Source of the DNA: Blautia parvula
GTDB taxonomy: Bacteria > Bacillota > Clostridia > Lachnospirales > Lachnospiraceae
Assembly (NCBI RefSeq): GCF_020215665.1
Contig: NZ_CP084061.1
Coordinates: 1,364,001 to 1,428,000 of the forward strand
Length of the DNA stretch: 64,000 bases
Direction: 5' to 3'
Part shown: positions 8,326-16,789 of the stretch, in pieces
Position numbering within the stretch: the stretch's first letter is position 1
Layout: every line of letters starts with the position of its first letter
Notes under the pieces: generated by a model
Told to the model about the DNA's origin: nothing
The model's database searches: none
What the model saw: the letters and a program-made list of their open reading frames with translations, nothing else
Made by a program: the position numbers and the translations under genes

Positions 8326-8647
8326 ACCAGAATATCACTGCACTGTCTTATGAATACCTGGCTGTGATCCACAACAGCAGGTATTCGTAATCTGTATATC
8401 AATTAGTCAGAGCTATGATTGATGTTACAGCTAAGTCGGCGGGGTTTATTTTGTATTCCTTGCTGGCTCAACCTAAATTAACTGAATTTCACGATTCATT
8501 TATATATAAATTTTCTGCTGACAAAATTCTTATTTTCCAAAACTCCCCCATCCGTATTTTCCATCCCCTATCCAAACTTTTATGCAATAACAATATCAAA
8601 CGATCTGCATATAATAAACCAACAAATAATGTTCAGGTACACATATT
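8326..8647. other. Intergenic stretch with one hairpin (8352-8386)
   Basis: 322 bp without a credible gene. It holds an imperfect hairpin at 8352-8386 (8-bp outer arm GAATACCT/AGGTATTC, one bulge, 5-bp inner arm GCTGT/ACAGC) shortly after the csp stop. No T-run follows, so it may be an RNA 3' end structure rather than a classical terminator. The rest is AT-rich and probably includes the promoter for the gene at 8648; I could not fix its -35 and -10 boxes. Confidence 0.5.
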
Positions 8648-9238
8648 ATGAACAATGACCCCCGCGGTACAATCATTCAGCAGGGCAATATTATGCGCAT
8701 AGATAATGCATTGATTGAAGAGGTATTCTGTTTTAATAATTCGATCGGTCATATCCTTATCTCCTATGCCGTTCCCGAGGCAAATCAGACCACTTCCATA
8801 CAGACCTTACGTCTGAATATAGGCAGAAACACTGTGATTCTGAATATGTTCGGACAGCGTGTTGACGCCTGTCAGCTTCGGCAGGGTATGTGGATAAATG
8901 CCGTATTTTCCTCACGGATGACGCGAAGTATCCCGCCCCAGGCCAATGCGTTTCTCCTTCTTGTCAGGAGAAATCCCCGCCCGCAGACCAATACCACGGA
9001 TGGACGGATTGCTTCCATTGACCTGAGAAACAGGTTCCTCTTTACGGGAAATCCCAATGATATCAACAGCCAGATCCGGTTCACAGTCACGGACGATACT
9101 GTTATTCTGAACCGGTTTGGAAATCCCATCAGCCTTCGGGCGCTCCGCCCCGGGCAGATGGTCAGGATCAACCATGCCAATTTCCAGACGGCCAGTATTC
9201 CGCCTCAGACCACTGCCTTCCGGATACAGGTGATATAG
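8648..9238 (+). CDS. unknown protein with a duplicated beta-rich domain
   Basis: 196 aa, family not recognised. It is built of two similar halves, about residues 15-105 and 118-196. Each half contains a TVILNxFG segment, then an LRxG-M turn, and ends in SIPPQ-x-x-AF followed by hydrophobic residues (residues 55-105 and 150-196). The spacing suggests a small beta-barrel repeated twice. No signal peptide or membrane segment is visible, and it is rich in Asn, Gln and Arg. The ribosome binding site before the ATG at 8648 is weak; a later ATG at 8693 is possible. It stands alone before a terminator, so context gives no function. Confidence 0.7.
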   Translation: MNNDPRGTIIQQGNIMRIDNALIEEVFCFNNSIGHILISYAVPEANQTTSIQTLRLNIGRNTVILNMFGQRVDACQLRQGMWINAVFSSRMTRSIPPQANAFLLLVRRNPRPQTNTTDGRIASIDLRNRFLFTGNPNDINSQIRFTVTDDTVILNRFGNPISLRALRPGQMVRINHANFQTASIPPQTTAFRIQVI

Positions 9239-9254
9239 GAAATCTTATGGACAC

Positions 9255-9294
9255 AAAAAAAGCTGGCATCTCATACAGAAATGTCAGCTTTTTA
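9255..9294. terminator. Bidirectional terminator
   Basis: An 8-bp stem (GCTGGCAT/ATGTCAGC, one G-T pair) flanked by A6-7 on the left and T5 on the right. It serves both the plus-strand gene ending at 9238 and the minus-strand gene ending at 9311. Confidence 0.85.
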
Positions 9295-9310
9295 CTGCTC
9301 GCCTTTTTCA

Positions 9311-10207
9311 TTATAATACAATTCCCAGCATCTCTATGAGAATCCCCCAGAACACACCTGTCCCATAAAGGATTCCAATGAGTCCCAGATTCTCTTTCAT
9401 TCCTTTGTTCGTTCTGCAAAGCACCAGAACGCCCACTCCGGCTCCCACCAGAAGTCCTGCCATCATCTGTCCTGCTCCCAGGATTCCTGTCAGGTAGAGC
9501 TGTGTGATGACCACAGAGGAGGCGCAGTTGGGAATAAGGCCCACCAGTGCAGCCAGTAACACACCGATCAGGGGTTTGCTGCTGATAAAGTAACCGATAT
9601 TATGGCTGCCCACCAGCTCCACGCAGAAACTGATCCCCAGGGAAACCAGGAATATGAAAACCGTGATCTGCAGGGTGTGGAGAAAAGCAGATTTGATGAT
9701 GCTGCCGTTCTCACAGTGGCAGTGTTCGGATTCACACAGATCATGGATCTCTTTTTCATGGTGGTCCCTGTGTATATGTCTGTATTCTTCCCGCTCTCTT
9801 CTCTTCCTGCCGCCGAACCGCCATAATATGTCAATGGCAAATCCCGAGACAGCTCCCAGTACGATCTTCAGTCCCAGAATACGCAGGATTGTGCCTGCAG
9901 CCACGGATTCGGAGATAAAGATGGGCAGCATCTCATCTGAAGTGGAGAGAAAGATAGCCAGCAGTGTTCCTGCGGATATAACCCCGCCGGAGTAAAGACT
10001 GGCAGCGGCAGCGGAAAATCCGCACTGGGGAAACGCCCCCACAATGCCGCCTATAAGGGGACCAAAATGTCCCGACTTTCGCATAATCTGTTTCGATTTA
10101 TTTTTTGTCTTATGTTCCAGGTATTCCATGACCAGATAAGTCAGGAAAAGGAAAGGAATCAGCTTCGCCGTATCCAGCAAAGCATCCAAGATCACGTCAA
10201 GTACCAT
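9311..10207 (-). CDS. putative metal/oxyanion exporter with a His/Cys-rich loop
   Basis: 298 aa with about eight hydrophobic segments in two related halves. The motifs GAFPQCGFSAAAASLYSGGVISAGTLLA and, in the second half, GLIPNCASSVVITQLYLTG form an inverted-repeat pattern seen in the putative arsenic-efflux/manganese transporter family (DUF2899-like). Between the halves lies a cytoplasmic-looking loop (about residues 134-166) with seven His and three Cys, fitting metal binding. It starts behind GGAAGGGA. I saw no manganese riboswitch upstream. Transport is likely; the substrate (Mn, As or another metal) is not established. Confidence 0.78.
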   Translation of the reverse strand: MVLDVILDALLDTAKLIPFLFLTYLVMEYLEHKTKNKSKQIMRKSGHFGPLIGGIVGAFPQCGFSAAAASLYSGGVISAGTLLAIFLSTSDEMLPIFISESVAAGTILRILGLKIVLGAVSGFAIDILWRFGGRKRREREEYRHIHRDHHEKEIHDLCESEHCHCENGSIIKSAFLHTLQITVFIFLVSLGISFCVELVGSHNIGYFISSKPLIGVLLAALVGLIPNCASSVVITQLYLTGILGAGQMMAGLLVGAGVGVLVLCRTNKGMKENLGLIGILYGTGVFWGILIEMLGIVL

Positions 10208-10311
10208 TCATACAGCTCCCTTCCGCATCAGAGTTCATCACTGTGCCAGTTTCTAATCATAGCATAAAACCGGGACAAACTCAACGCCGGATTACTATAT
10301 TTTACAGATAT

Positions 10312-10362
10312 ACCTAAAAACAGGCAGCGGCAGCAGAAATCCCGTGTCTTTCCGCTGCCGCT
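10312..10362 (-). terminator. Terminator of pflBA (first pair)
   Basis: Perfect 9-bp stem AGCGGCAGC/GCTGCCGCT (10326-10334 and 10354-10362) with a long loop. On the minus strand it is followed by GCCTGTTTTT. It starts just after the activase stop. A T5 run on the other side makes it potentially bidirectional. Confidence 0.75.
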
Positions 10363-10366
10363 CTTT

Positions 10367-11134
10367 TTATGCGTTTTGATAACCTGTATATTCACTTGTA
10401 TGAAGCAGTCTGTTTGCATTCTCCACCCGCTCTTTTGTGGGCGGTTCGATTCCCTGCAGGGGGTAGGGAATACGCATATCCTGCCATTTGAAAATCCCCA
10501 GTGTGTGATACGGCAGTACCTCAAAACGCTGTACATTGCCCAGGCTTTTAACAAACGCGTCCAGCCGTATCAGGTCTTCGTCATAATCGTTCCGCTCCGG
10601 CACAAGAACATGGCGAATCCATACAGGCTTCCGGATTTCTGCCAGATATCCGGCCATATCCAGGATATTTTCATTGCTGCATCCTGTCAGGATCTTATGC
10701 TTTTTGCTGTCGATCTCTTTTATGTCAAGAAGCAGTAAATCCGTGACTTCCATAAGGCGGTTGAATTTATGGAAAAACGGCTCGTGCCTGGAAAACGGAT
10801 TCCCGGATGTATCCAGAACCGTATGCACGCCATTCTCCTTTGCCTTGGTAAAAAGCTCCAGCAGGAAATCCATCTGCAGCAGCGGTTCCCCGCCGCTGAC
10901 AGTGATTCCGCCCTTGTCTCCCCAGTATGCTTTATAGCGCAGTGCCTGCCCTAAAAGCTCATCGGCTGACATCATATCCATGGAACTGGTGCTCCAGGTA
11001 TCCGGATTGTGGCAGAACTGGCAGCGCATTTTGCACCCCTGCAAAAAGATCACAAACCGGACACCCGGTCCATCCACGGAACCGAAGCTTTCTATGGAAT
11101 GGATGGAGCCTTTTCTCAAACTAAATGCGCTCAT
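10367..11134 (-). CDS. pflA: pyruvate formate-lyase activating enzyme (copy 1)
   Basis: 255 aa radical-SAM enzyme that installs the glycyl radical on pyruvate formate-lyase. The cluster motif Cx3Cx2C is C34/C38/C41 ([13 protein letters not shown]), preceded by [13 protein letters not shown], the standard PflA opening. Later [11 protein letters not shown] binds SAM. The ATG at 11134 overlaps the pflB stop by 14 bp; a TTG at 11149 is possible but gives an unusual N-terminus. It is co-transcribed with the lyase at 11121-13373. Its only oddity is a short N-terminal extension compared with copy 2 at 23341. Confidence 0.95.
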   Translation of the reverse strand: MSAFSLRKGSIHSIESFGSVDGPGVRFVIFLQGCKMRCQFCHNPDTWSTSSMDMMSADELLGQALRYKAYWGDKGGITVSGGEPLLQMDFLLELFTKAKENGVHTVLDTSGNPFSRHEPFFHKFNRLMEVTDLLLLDIKEIDSKKHKILTGCSNENILDMAGYLAEIRKPVWIRHVLVPERNDYDEDLIRLDAFVKSLGNVQRFEVLPYHTLGIFKWQDMRIPYPLQGIEPPTKERVENANRLLHTSEYTGYQNA

Positions 11135-13373
11135 GTGCGGAGCGGGCAATCACATCAAGCTGCTGCTCGCGTGTCAGGTCAATGAATTTCACCGCATAGC
11201 CGGATACACGGATGGTAAAGTTGGCGTATTCCTCTTTTTCCGGATGTTCCATGGCATCCACCAGCTTCTCTATGCCAAACACATTTACATTTAAGTGGTG
11301 TGCGCCCTGGTCAAAGTATCCGTCCAGTATGTGGACCAGGTTGTTGATCCTCTCCTCCTCGGAATGTCCGATGGCACCCGGATTGATGGTCTGTGTGTTG
11401 GAAATTCCGTCAAGTGCCCACTCATACGGGAGCTTGGCAACGGAGTTTAAGGAAGCCAGAAGACCGTTTTTCTCAGCACCGTAGCTTGGATTAGCTCCCG
11501 GTGAAAGGGATTCTCCTGCTTTTCTGCCGTCCGGAAGAGCGCCTGTGGCCTTGCCGTAAACCACATTGGATGTGATGGTCAGGATTGAGGTTGTAGGCTC
11601 GGAATTGCGGTAGGTGGGGTATTTTTTCAGCTTCTCAAGGAATGTGTGAAGCAGCCAGACTGCAATATCATCCGCCCGGTCATCATCATTTCCGTAGCGC
11701 GGAAAGTCTCCTTCTGTCTCGAAATCCACAGCCACGCCTTCCTCATCGCGTATCACCTTCACCTTGGCATACTTTACAGCAGAAAGGGAATCCACCACAT
11801 GGGAAAATCCTGCGATTCCTGTTGCAAAGGTTCTGCGGACATCGGTATCGATCAGTGCCATCTCCGCTGCTTCATAGTAATACTTGTCATGCATGTACTG
11901 GATCAGGTTCAGAGTATTTACATAGAGTCCTGCCAGCCAGTCCATCATGATCTCATATTTACGGATCAGCTCATCATATTCCAGATATTCGGAGGTGATC
12001 GGTTTGTATTCCGGTCCAACCTGCACTCTTGACTTCTCATCCAAACCGCCGTTGACAGCGTATAAGAGGCATTTTGCCAGGTTTGCCCGGGCACCGAAGA
12101 ACTGCATCTCTTTTCCTGTCTGTGTAGCTGATACACAGCAGCAGATGGAGTAATCATCTCCCCATACAGGGCGCATCACATCATCATTCTCATACTGGAT
12201 GGAACTGGTCTCCACAGAGATATAAGCAGCATATTTCTTGAAGTTTTCAGGCAGCCTGGATGAGTAGAGGACCGTCAGGTTCGGTTCCGGCGCAGGTCCC
12301 ATATTCTCCAGTGTGTGAAGGATTCTGTAGTCCGTCTTTGTCACCATGGAACGGCCGTCCTGTCCCATACCTGCCACCTCCACGGTAGCCCAGACCGGGT
12401 CGCCGGAGAAGAGCTGGTTGTAAGAAGGAACGCGGGCAAATTTAACCATTCTCAGTTTCATGATAAAATGGTCAACCAGTTCCTGTGCCTCTTTCTCTGT
12501 CAGCATTCCATTTTCCAGATCCCTCTGAATATAGATATCCAGGAAGGTTCCCACACGGCCCACGCTCATGGCAGCGCCGTTCTGTGTCTTGATGGCTGCC
12601 AGATAGCCGAAATACAGCCACTGGACTGCTTCTTTGGCATTCTCGGCCGGTTTGGAGATATCGTATCCATAGCTTTGAGCCATTTTCTTCATATCGGCCA
12701 GAGCGCGGTACTGCATGGTGATTTCCTCTCTCTGACGGATGATCTCATCTGTCATGATACCGCAGCCGCAGTTATCGTAATCTTCTTTTTTCTTTTCCAT
12801 CAGGAAATCAATACCGTAAAGTGCCACTCTTCTGTAGTCACCTACAATACGGCCACGGCCGTAGGTATCCGGAAGTCCTGTGATAATCTTGTTATGACGG
12901 GCTTTTTTCATCTCCGGTGTGTACGCATCGAAAACACCCTGATTATGCGTTTTGTGATATTCTGTAAAGATTTTATGAAGTTCCGGAGCCGGTGTGTAGC
13001 CATTGGATGTGCAGGAATCTTCCGCCATTTTGATACCACCGTAAGGCATAAATGCCCTTTTCAGCGGTTTGTCGGTCTGCAGCCCCACTACCTTTTCCAG
13101 GTCTTTTAATTCTTCACTGATATAGCCCGGCCCATGGGAAGTCAGTGAGGATACGATTTCCGTATCCATATCCAGAACGCCGCCTTTTGCACGCTCCTCT
13201 TTCTGCAGTTTTGAAAGTGCAGACCAGAGTTTTTCCGTAGCTTCTGTGGGTCCTTCCAGGAAGTCCTGGTTTCCTTCATACGGCGCGTAGTTGTGCTGGA
13301 TAAAGTCACGTGTGTTGACTTCTTCCTTCCAGATTCTACCTTTAAATCCATCCCATTGTTTGAAGTTATTCAT
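11121..13373 (-). CDS. pflB: formate C-acetyltransferase (pyruvate formate-lyase, copy 1)
   Basis: 750 aa glycyl-radical enzyme converting pyruvate and CoA to acetyl-CoA and formate. The C-terminal radical motif RVSGYAV places the glycine at residue 725. The active-site cysteine pair lies near residue 412 in [40 protein letters not shown] and [10 protein letters not shown] are typical of true PflB rather than glycerol dehydratase or choline lyase. It starts behind AGGAGGA. Expression is governed by a ZTP riboswitch and terminator in the 5' leader (13442-13541), linking it to folate/purine status. A second PflB lies at 21096-23321. Confidence 0.97.
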   Translation of the reverse strand: MNNFKQWDGFKGRIWKEEVNTRDFIQHNYAPYEGNQDFLEGPTEATEKLWSALSKLQKEERAKGGVLDMDTEIVSSLTSHGPGYISEELKDLEKVVGLQTDKPLKRAFMPYGGIKMAEDSCTSNGYTPAPELHKIFTEYHKTHNQGVFDAYTPEMKKARHNKIITGLPDTYGRGRIVGDYRRVALYGIDFLMEKKKEDYDNCGCGIMTDEIIRQREEITMQYRALADMKKMAQSYGYDISKPAENAKEAVQWLYFGYLAAIKTQNGAAMSVGRVGTFLDIYIQRDLENGMLTEKEAQELVDHFIMKLRMVKFARVPSYNQLFSGDPVWATVEVAGMGQDGRSMVTKTDYRILHTLENMGPAPEPNLTVLYSSRLPENFKKYAAYISVETSSIQYENDDVMRPVWGDDYSICCCVSATQTGKEMQFFGARANLAKCLLYAVNGGLDEKSRVQVGPEYKPITSEYLEYDELIRKYEIMMDWLAGLYVNTLNLIQYMHDKYYYEAAEMALIDTDVRRTFATGIAGFSHVVDSLSAVKYAKVKVIRDEEGVAVDFETEGDFPRYGNDDDRADDIAVWLLHTFLEKLKKYPTYRNSEPTTSILTITSNVVYGKATGALPDGRKAGESLSPGANPSYGAEKNGLLASLNSVAKLPYEWALDGISNTQTINPGAIGHSEEERINNLVHILDGYFDQGAHHLNVNVFGIEKLVDAMEHPEKEEYANFTIRVSGYAVKFIDLTREQQLDVIARSAHERI

Positions 13374-13441
13374 CTTTGCAAGTCCTCCTTCTAAGACAAT
13401 AATTGTGTCGGAAACTGTACTGTAATGTGACCGGACTCATT

Positions 13442-13490
13442 AAAAAAAGCCGGTCCTATCCAGACAGCTTCTGCCCAGACGGTCGGCTAA
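13442..13490 (-). terminator. Riboswitch expression platform (terminator) before pflB
   Basis: On the minus strand, AGCCG pairs with CGGCT and is followed by T7 (13442-13448), directly after the last conserved part of the ZTP aptamer. A competing 6-bp pair GACCGG/CCGGTC spans the T-run and could serve as an alternative fold. Confidence 0.65.
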
Positions 13491-13541
13491 ATCAACGTTA
13501 TACTCCCTGTGGTTCATTCCACTTCCGCCAGTCATATAACA
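13473..13541 (-). promoter_or_regulatory. ZTP (pfl-motif) riboswitch aptamer
   Basis: Read on the minus strand it matches the known ZTP aptamer in order: TGACTGGCG, a GTGG/CCAC hairpin, CAGGGAG, then after a variable linker CCGTCTGGGCA (13472-13482). ZTP/ZMP accumulates when 10-formyl-tetrahydrofolate is scarce, and this class switches genes on then. Its position before pflB fits, since Pfl supplies formate for one-carbon metabolism and the motif was named for pfl genes. Confidence 0.88.
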
Positions 13542-13546
13542 CTTGT

Positions 13547-13576
13547 AGTATAAAGCATTTTTTTAAGAATTGTCAA
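13547..13576 (-). promoter_or_regulatory. Promoter of pflBA (first pair)
   Basis: Minus strand TTGACA (13571-13576), 18-bp spacer, TATACT (13547-13552). The transcript would begin right before the ZTP aptamer, as expected. Confidence 0.75.
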
Positions 13577-13636
13577 TAAAAGGAATAGAACTTTTATGTT
13601 CTTTTTAGTATACATTGCTGCAGAAAAGATTACTTA

Positions 13637-14446
13637 TTACCGGAATGGATAGCCATTTGCAAAAGGCGGTAATCTGTACATGTGGTTCAAAGGACCGCTG
13701 CCCGCACCCAGATCAAGTCCATCCTGCAGCGCACCGGTCAGATAATTTTTTGCGTTCTTAATTGCTCTTTCCAGGGCGTATCCAGCGGCAAGATTGCAGG
13801 CAATAGCCGAGGAAAGTGTACATCCTGTTCCGTGTGTATTTGGATTTTCTATCCTCTTTGAAGAGAACCAGATGTATTTTCCTTTCTCATACAGCAGGTC
13901 ATCAGCTCCATCTGCCAGATGTCCGCCTTTTAAAAGGACAGCGCCGGAACCGTAACACGCTATTTTTTCTGCTGCCCGCTCCATCTCACACGGTGTACTG
14001 ACAGAAAATCCGCAGAGTGCCTCCGCCTCCATAAGATTTGGTGTCACCACTGCTGCCAGAGGAAAAAGCTCTTCTTTCAGAGCTTCCTGCGCATCTTTGG
14101 ACATGAGTCTGCTGCCGCTTGTGGAAATCATGACCGGGTCTAAAACTACATCCTGTACCTGGTATGTTCTCAGCTTTTCTGCAATCACACGGATAATCTT
14201 TTCATTGGGTATCATACCGATTTTTACTGCATCCGGACGAATATCCGTAAAAACACAGTCCATCTGTTTTGCCACAAACTCCGCATCTGTTTCCCGGATG
14301 CCGTATACGCCTGTTGTATTCTGTGCCGTGAGAGCTGTGATCACACTCATGGCGTACATTTTGTGAACGGTTATTGTCTTAATATCCGCCTGTATCCCGG
14401 CTCCTCCGCTGCAGTCCGAACCGGCGATCGTCAATACCTTTTTCAT
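13637..14446 (-). CDS. thiD: hydroxymethylpyrimidine/phosphomethylpyrimidine kinase
   Basis: 269 aa. It phosphorylates hydroxymethylpyrimidine and its monophosphate to make the pyrimidine half of thiamine. The opening KKVLTIAGSDCSGGAGIQADIKT and the ATP/anion-hole segment NTHGTGCTLSSAIA are diagnostic of ThiD. The ATG at 14446 overlaps the stop of the HAD gene (ATGA), so I prefer it to the in-frame ATG at 14461. Last gene of the TPP-riboswitch operon. Confidence 0.95.
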   Translation of the reverse strand: MKKVLTIAGSDCSGGAGIQADIKTITVHKMYAMSVITALTAQNTTGVYGIRETDAEFVAKQMDCVFTDIRPDAVKIGMIPNEKIIRVIAEKLRTYQVQDVVLDPVMISTSGSRLMSKDAQEALKEELFPLAAVVTPNLMEAEALCGFSVSTPCEMERAAEKIACYGSGAVLLKGGHLADGADDLLYEKGKYIWFSSKRIENPNTHGTGCTLSSAIACNLAAGYALERAIKNAKNYLTGALQDGLDLGAGSGPLNHMYRLPPFANGYPFR

Positions 14447-15093
14447 CTGTTTTTTCCCCATTCTTCCCAGCTTTCAAGATAAATATCTGCCAGTTTCAAC
14501 AGTTTTTCTCTGTCCTTTTCCGAATAAAAATCGCGTATAACTGCCACTGTAAACCCGGATTTTTTTGCTGTCTCTGCGGCAAAATATGCATCTTCAAACA
14601 CCAGAGTTTCTTCTTTTTTTGTACCTAAAATCCCCATCGCCAGCTCATAAATGCGCGGATTTCTTTTGCCTGCTCCGGCCTCTGTACAGGTGAGAAGGCC
14701 GGTAAAATATCCATCAATCCCATTATTTTTAAGAGCTGCCTCGATCAGAGGTCTGTCCGTAGATGTGGCAATGCACATTCTGACATTACGGCTCTTTAAA
14801 TCCTCCAGTACCTGCAGAACGCCCGGTTTTATCCGAATCACTTTTTCATAACAGTCATATATCATCCTGTTGAATTCGTCAATGATCTCATCGCGTTCCA
14901 GGCGGATCCCGTAACTGCTGCGGAAATACTCTGCGGATTCCTCCATGGTCATGGTCTCCAGCTGCTCCTTCGTATCCTCCCCGGGTCTGATTCCTTTCCG
15001 CCTCAGATAGATTTCCCCTGCCCGGTCCCACAGCCCCATAGAGTCGAACAGCGTACCGTCCGCATCGAAGACAGCCCCTTTTATTTCTCTCAT
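14443..15093 (-). CDS. HAD-family phosphatase in the thiamine operon
   Basis: 216 aa HAD-superfamily hydrolase with a helical cap, beta-phosphoglucomutase-like. Motif I is DADGTLFDS (nucleophile D10, acid D12), motif II is the Thr/Ser in CIATSTDRP, and motif III/IV includes VFEDAYFAAETAKKSG. It is locked into the operon by ATGA overlaps on both sides, between thiE and thiD. No thiL is present here. A thiamine-phosphate phosphatase, or removal of misformed phosphates, is therefore a plausible role, but this is inference from context. HAD substrate cannot be read from sequence. Confidence 0.85.
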   Translation of the reverse strand: MREIKGAVFDADGTLFDSMGLWDRAGEIYLRRKGIRPGEDTKEQLETMTMEESAEYFRSSYGIRLERDEIIDEFNRMIYDCYEKVIRIKPGVLQVLEDLKSRNVRMCIATSTDRPLIEAALKNNGIDGYFTGLLTCTEAGAGKRNPRIYELAMGILGTKKEETLVFEDAYFAAETAKKSGFTVAVIRDFYSEKDREKLLKLADIYLESWEEWGKNR

Positions 15094-15749
15094 TTTTCTG
15101 TCATCTCCTTCGCCAGAGCCAGCAGCTCCTCACAGGCTTTTCTGATATCCGGCTGTCCGTAGATACCGGATATGACAGACACTCCGGCGGCACCGCTTCC
15201 GGCAAGCTGCATCAGATTCTCTTTCTTGATCCCTCCGATAGCCACAACGGGAATGGATACAGCCCGGCAGATTTCCTGCAGTGTTTCCCGGGATATCACA
15301 TCTGCATCCTCTTTTGTAGAGGTAGAAAATACCGCGCCGACTCCCAGATAATCCGCGCCCATTTTTTCAGCCTGCAAAGCCTGCTCCACGGTTCTTGCAG
15401 AGACGCCTATGATCTTGTCAGGGCCCAGTTTTTTCCTGGCGCTTCCCGCCTCCATATCGCTTTGTCCCACATGTACCCCGTCCGCGTCCACAGCCAGCGC
15501 AATACCCACATTGTCATTGATAATAAAGGGCACGCGGTAGCTGGCCGCCAGCGCCTTCATGTCCTTTGCCTCGCGCAGGAACTCATCATCCGGCATATCC
15601 TTTTCCCTGAGCTGCAGAAGCGTGATACCTCCGTCCAGGGACGCCTTAACCTGTTCGTAAAGTGTCATTTCCCCCACCCAGGACCGGTCCGTAATGGCAT
15701 ACAAAAGCAGGGCACGCCTCACCAACTCTCTCTTCTCAACGCAATTCAT
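15090..15749 (-). CDS. thiE: thiamine-phosphate synthase
   Basis: 219 aa TIM-barrel enzyme joining hydroxymethylpyrimidine diphosphate to thiazole phosphate. Family signatures are LLQLREKDM, the NDNVGIALAVDADGVHVGQ segment, GVSARTVEQA, DYLGVGAVFSTSTKED and VVAIGGI near the C-terminus. It overlaps thiM by 14 bp and the HAD gene by 4 bp and starts behind GAGGAGC. Its partner ThiM supplies thiazole phosphate and ThiD the pyrimidine. Confidence 0.95.
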   Translation of the reverse strand: MNCVEKRELVRRALLLYAITDRSWVGEMTLYEQVKASLDGGITLLQLREKDMPDDEFLREAKDMKALAASYRVPFIINDNVGIALAVDADGVHVGQSDMEAGSARKKLGPDKIIGVSARTVEQALQAEKMGADYLGVGAVFSTSTKEDADVISRETLQEICRAVSIPVVAIGGIKKENLMQLAGSGAAGVSVISGIYGQPDIRKACEELLALAKEMTEK

Positions 15750-16560
15750 ATTTTGCTCCTCTCTCCAGCTCCCGGCCGGTCAGTTTATATACTTCATCGA
15801 TCAGGTGATTCCTGCAGCCTGCGTTGCCGCTGTTCTCCTCTGCCATTTTCTCATATGCCTTCTCCCCGCACAGGCCCATGGTGATGACAGCAGCAGCCAC
15901 GGCCTCCAGCTTTCTGTCAGGATTAGCAGCCAGATAGGCTGCGGTGAGGGAGCTTAACATACATCCGCAGCCAGTGATCTTTGCCATGACGGGATGCCCG
16001 TTTCTGATTATGTATGTGTTTTTTGTATCTGTCACAATATCCACTGCGCCGCTTATGGCGATCACAGCTCCTGTCCTTCCTGAAAAGTCTCTGGCCAGCG
16101 CTATGGTCTTTTCCAGATTCTCCTCTGTCACAGCATCCGCTGCGTCGGCATCCACACCTTTGGAGCTGTTTCTGCCTCCGGAAATGGTCTTGATCTCAGA
16201 TATATTTCCCCGGATGGCAGTAAATGGAATCTCTCTGAGCAGCTCTTCTGCTGTCTCCCGGCGGTATGTGGATGCGCCGGCTCCCACAGGGTCAAGCACA
16301 ATGGGGCGGCCAAAACCCGCAGCACTTTTTCCGGCCAGAAGCATGGCTTTTACAGAGCGCGGATGGAGAGTTCCCATATTGATATTTAAGCCGTCGCAGA
16401 GACGCCCCATCTCCTCTGCTTCCTCCTCCCCGTCCGACATCGTCGGGGAAGCGCCGCAGGCCAATGTAATATTGGCGCAGTCATTTGCAGTTACATAATT
16501 GGTGATGTTCTGAATCAGAGGCGATCTTTCTCTGACATTTTCCAGTATTTCTCCCAGCAT
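15736..16560 (-). CDS. thiM: hydroxyethylthiazole kinase
   Basis: 274 aa. It phosphorylates salvaged hydroxyethylthiazole for ThiE. Signatures: SPLIQNITNYVTANDCAN near the N-terminus, GASPTMSDG, LDPVGAGAS and ITGCGCMLSS (ATP/anion hole). I place the start at the ATG at 16560 (MLGEILENVRERS), behind GAGGAGAA; the frame is open further upstream, but that part covers the riboswitch terminator. First gene of thiM-thiE-HAD-thiD. With no thiC or thiG in view the operon looks salvage-oriented. Confidence 0.95.
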   Translation of the reverse strand: MLGEILENVRERSPLIQNITNYVTANDCANITLACGASPTMSDGEEEAEEMGRLCDGLNINMGTLHPRSVKAMLLAGKSAAGFGRPIVLDPVGAGASTYRRETAEELLREIPFTAIRGNISEIKTISGGRNSSKGVDADAADAVTEENLEKTIALARDFSGRTGAVIAISGAVDIVTDTKNTYIIRNGHPVMAKITGCGCMLSSLTAAYLAANPDRKLEAVAAAVITMGLCGEKAYEKMAEENSGNAGCRNHLIDEVYKLTGRELERGAKYELR

Positions 16561-16601
16561 TTCTGTTCTCCTCTCTGCATCCTGACAGGGCCGCCGAACA
16601 C

Positions 16602-16628
16602 AAAAAGGGAGACGCCAACACGTCTCCC
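16602..16628 (-). terminator. TPP-riboswitch-controlled terminator
   Basis: Perfect 8-bp stem GGGAGACG/CGTCTCCC with a 6-nt loop, followed on the minus strand by TTTTTG. It lies between the TPP aptamer and thiM, so TPP binding should favour termination. Confidence 0.9.
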
Positions 16629-16640
16629 GGAATCGTCCTT

Positions 16641-16724
16641 CTCTCCCTACGCTGGCATTACCCATATCAGGTTAAAGGGTCGAAGTTGATTACTTCCTCT
16701 CAGCCTGCCGCTACAGGCTCCCCT
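16641..16724 (-). promoter_or_regulatory. TPP riboswitch (THI element)
   Basis: Minus strand shows the conserved CTGAGAGG after the first hairpin, then ACCCTTTAACCTGATATGGG and TAATGCCAGCGTAGGGA, the hallmark TPP aptamer elements in the right order. It controls the thiM operon by transcription termination. Confidence 0.95.
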
Positions 16725-16743
16725 GATGAATTAACTGACTATA

Positions 16744-16772
16744 AGAATACCACACCTGCCTGTATCTGTCAA
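16744..16772 (-). promoter_or_regulatory. Promoter of the thiamine salvage operon
   Basis: Minus strand TTGACA (16767-16772), 17-bp spacer, TATTCT (16744-16749), placed just upstream of the TPP aptamer. Confidence 0.8.
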
Positions 16773-16789
16773 ATACTCCCTGTCTATCC

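Noticed and set aside
8415-8651. Possible 78-aa gene between csp and the duplicated-domain gene, with an ATGA overlap to the latter
   Set aside because: There is no ribosome binding site before 8415, the composition is that of AT-rich intergenic DNA, and the overlap can arise by chance.
10208-10366. Manganese (yybP-ykoY) riboswitch before the exporter-like gene
   Set aside because: I looked for the conserved paired internal-loop elements and did not find them; only a short leader and the pflA terminator are present.
12315-13109. 264-codon plus-strand frame opposite pflB copy 1
   Set aside because: An antisense frame of a confirmed gene, with no start signal and no recognisable fold.
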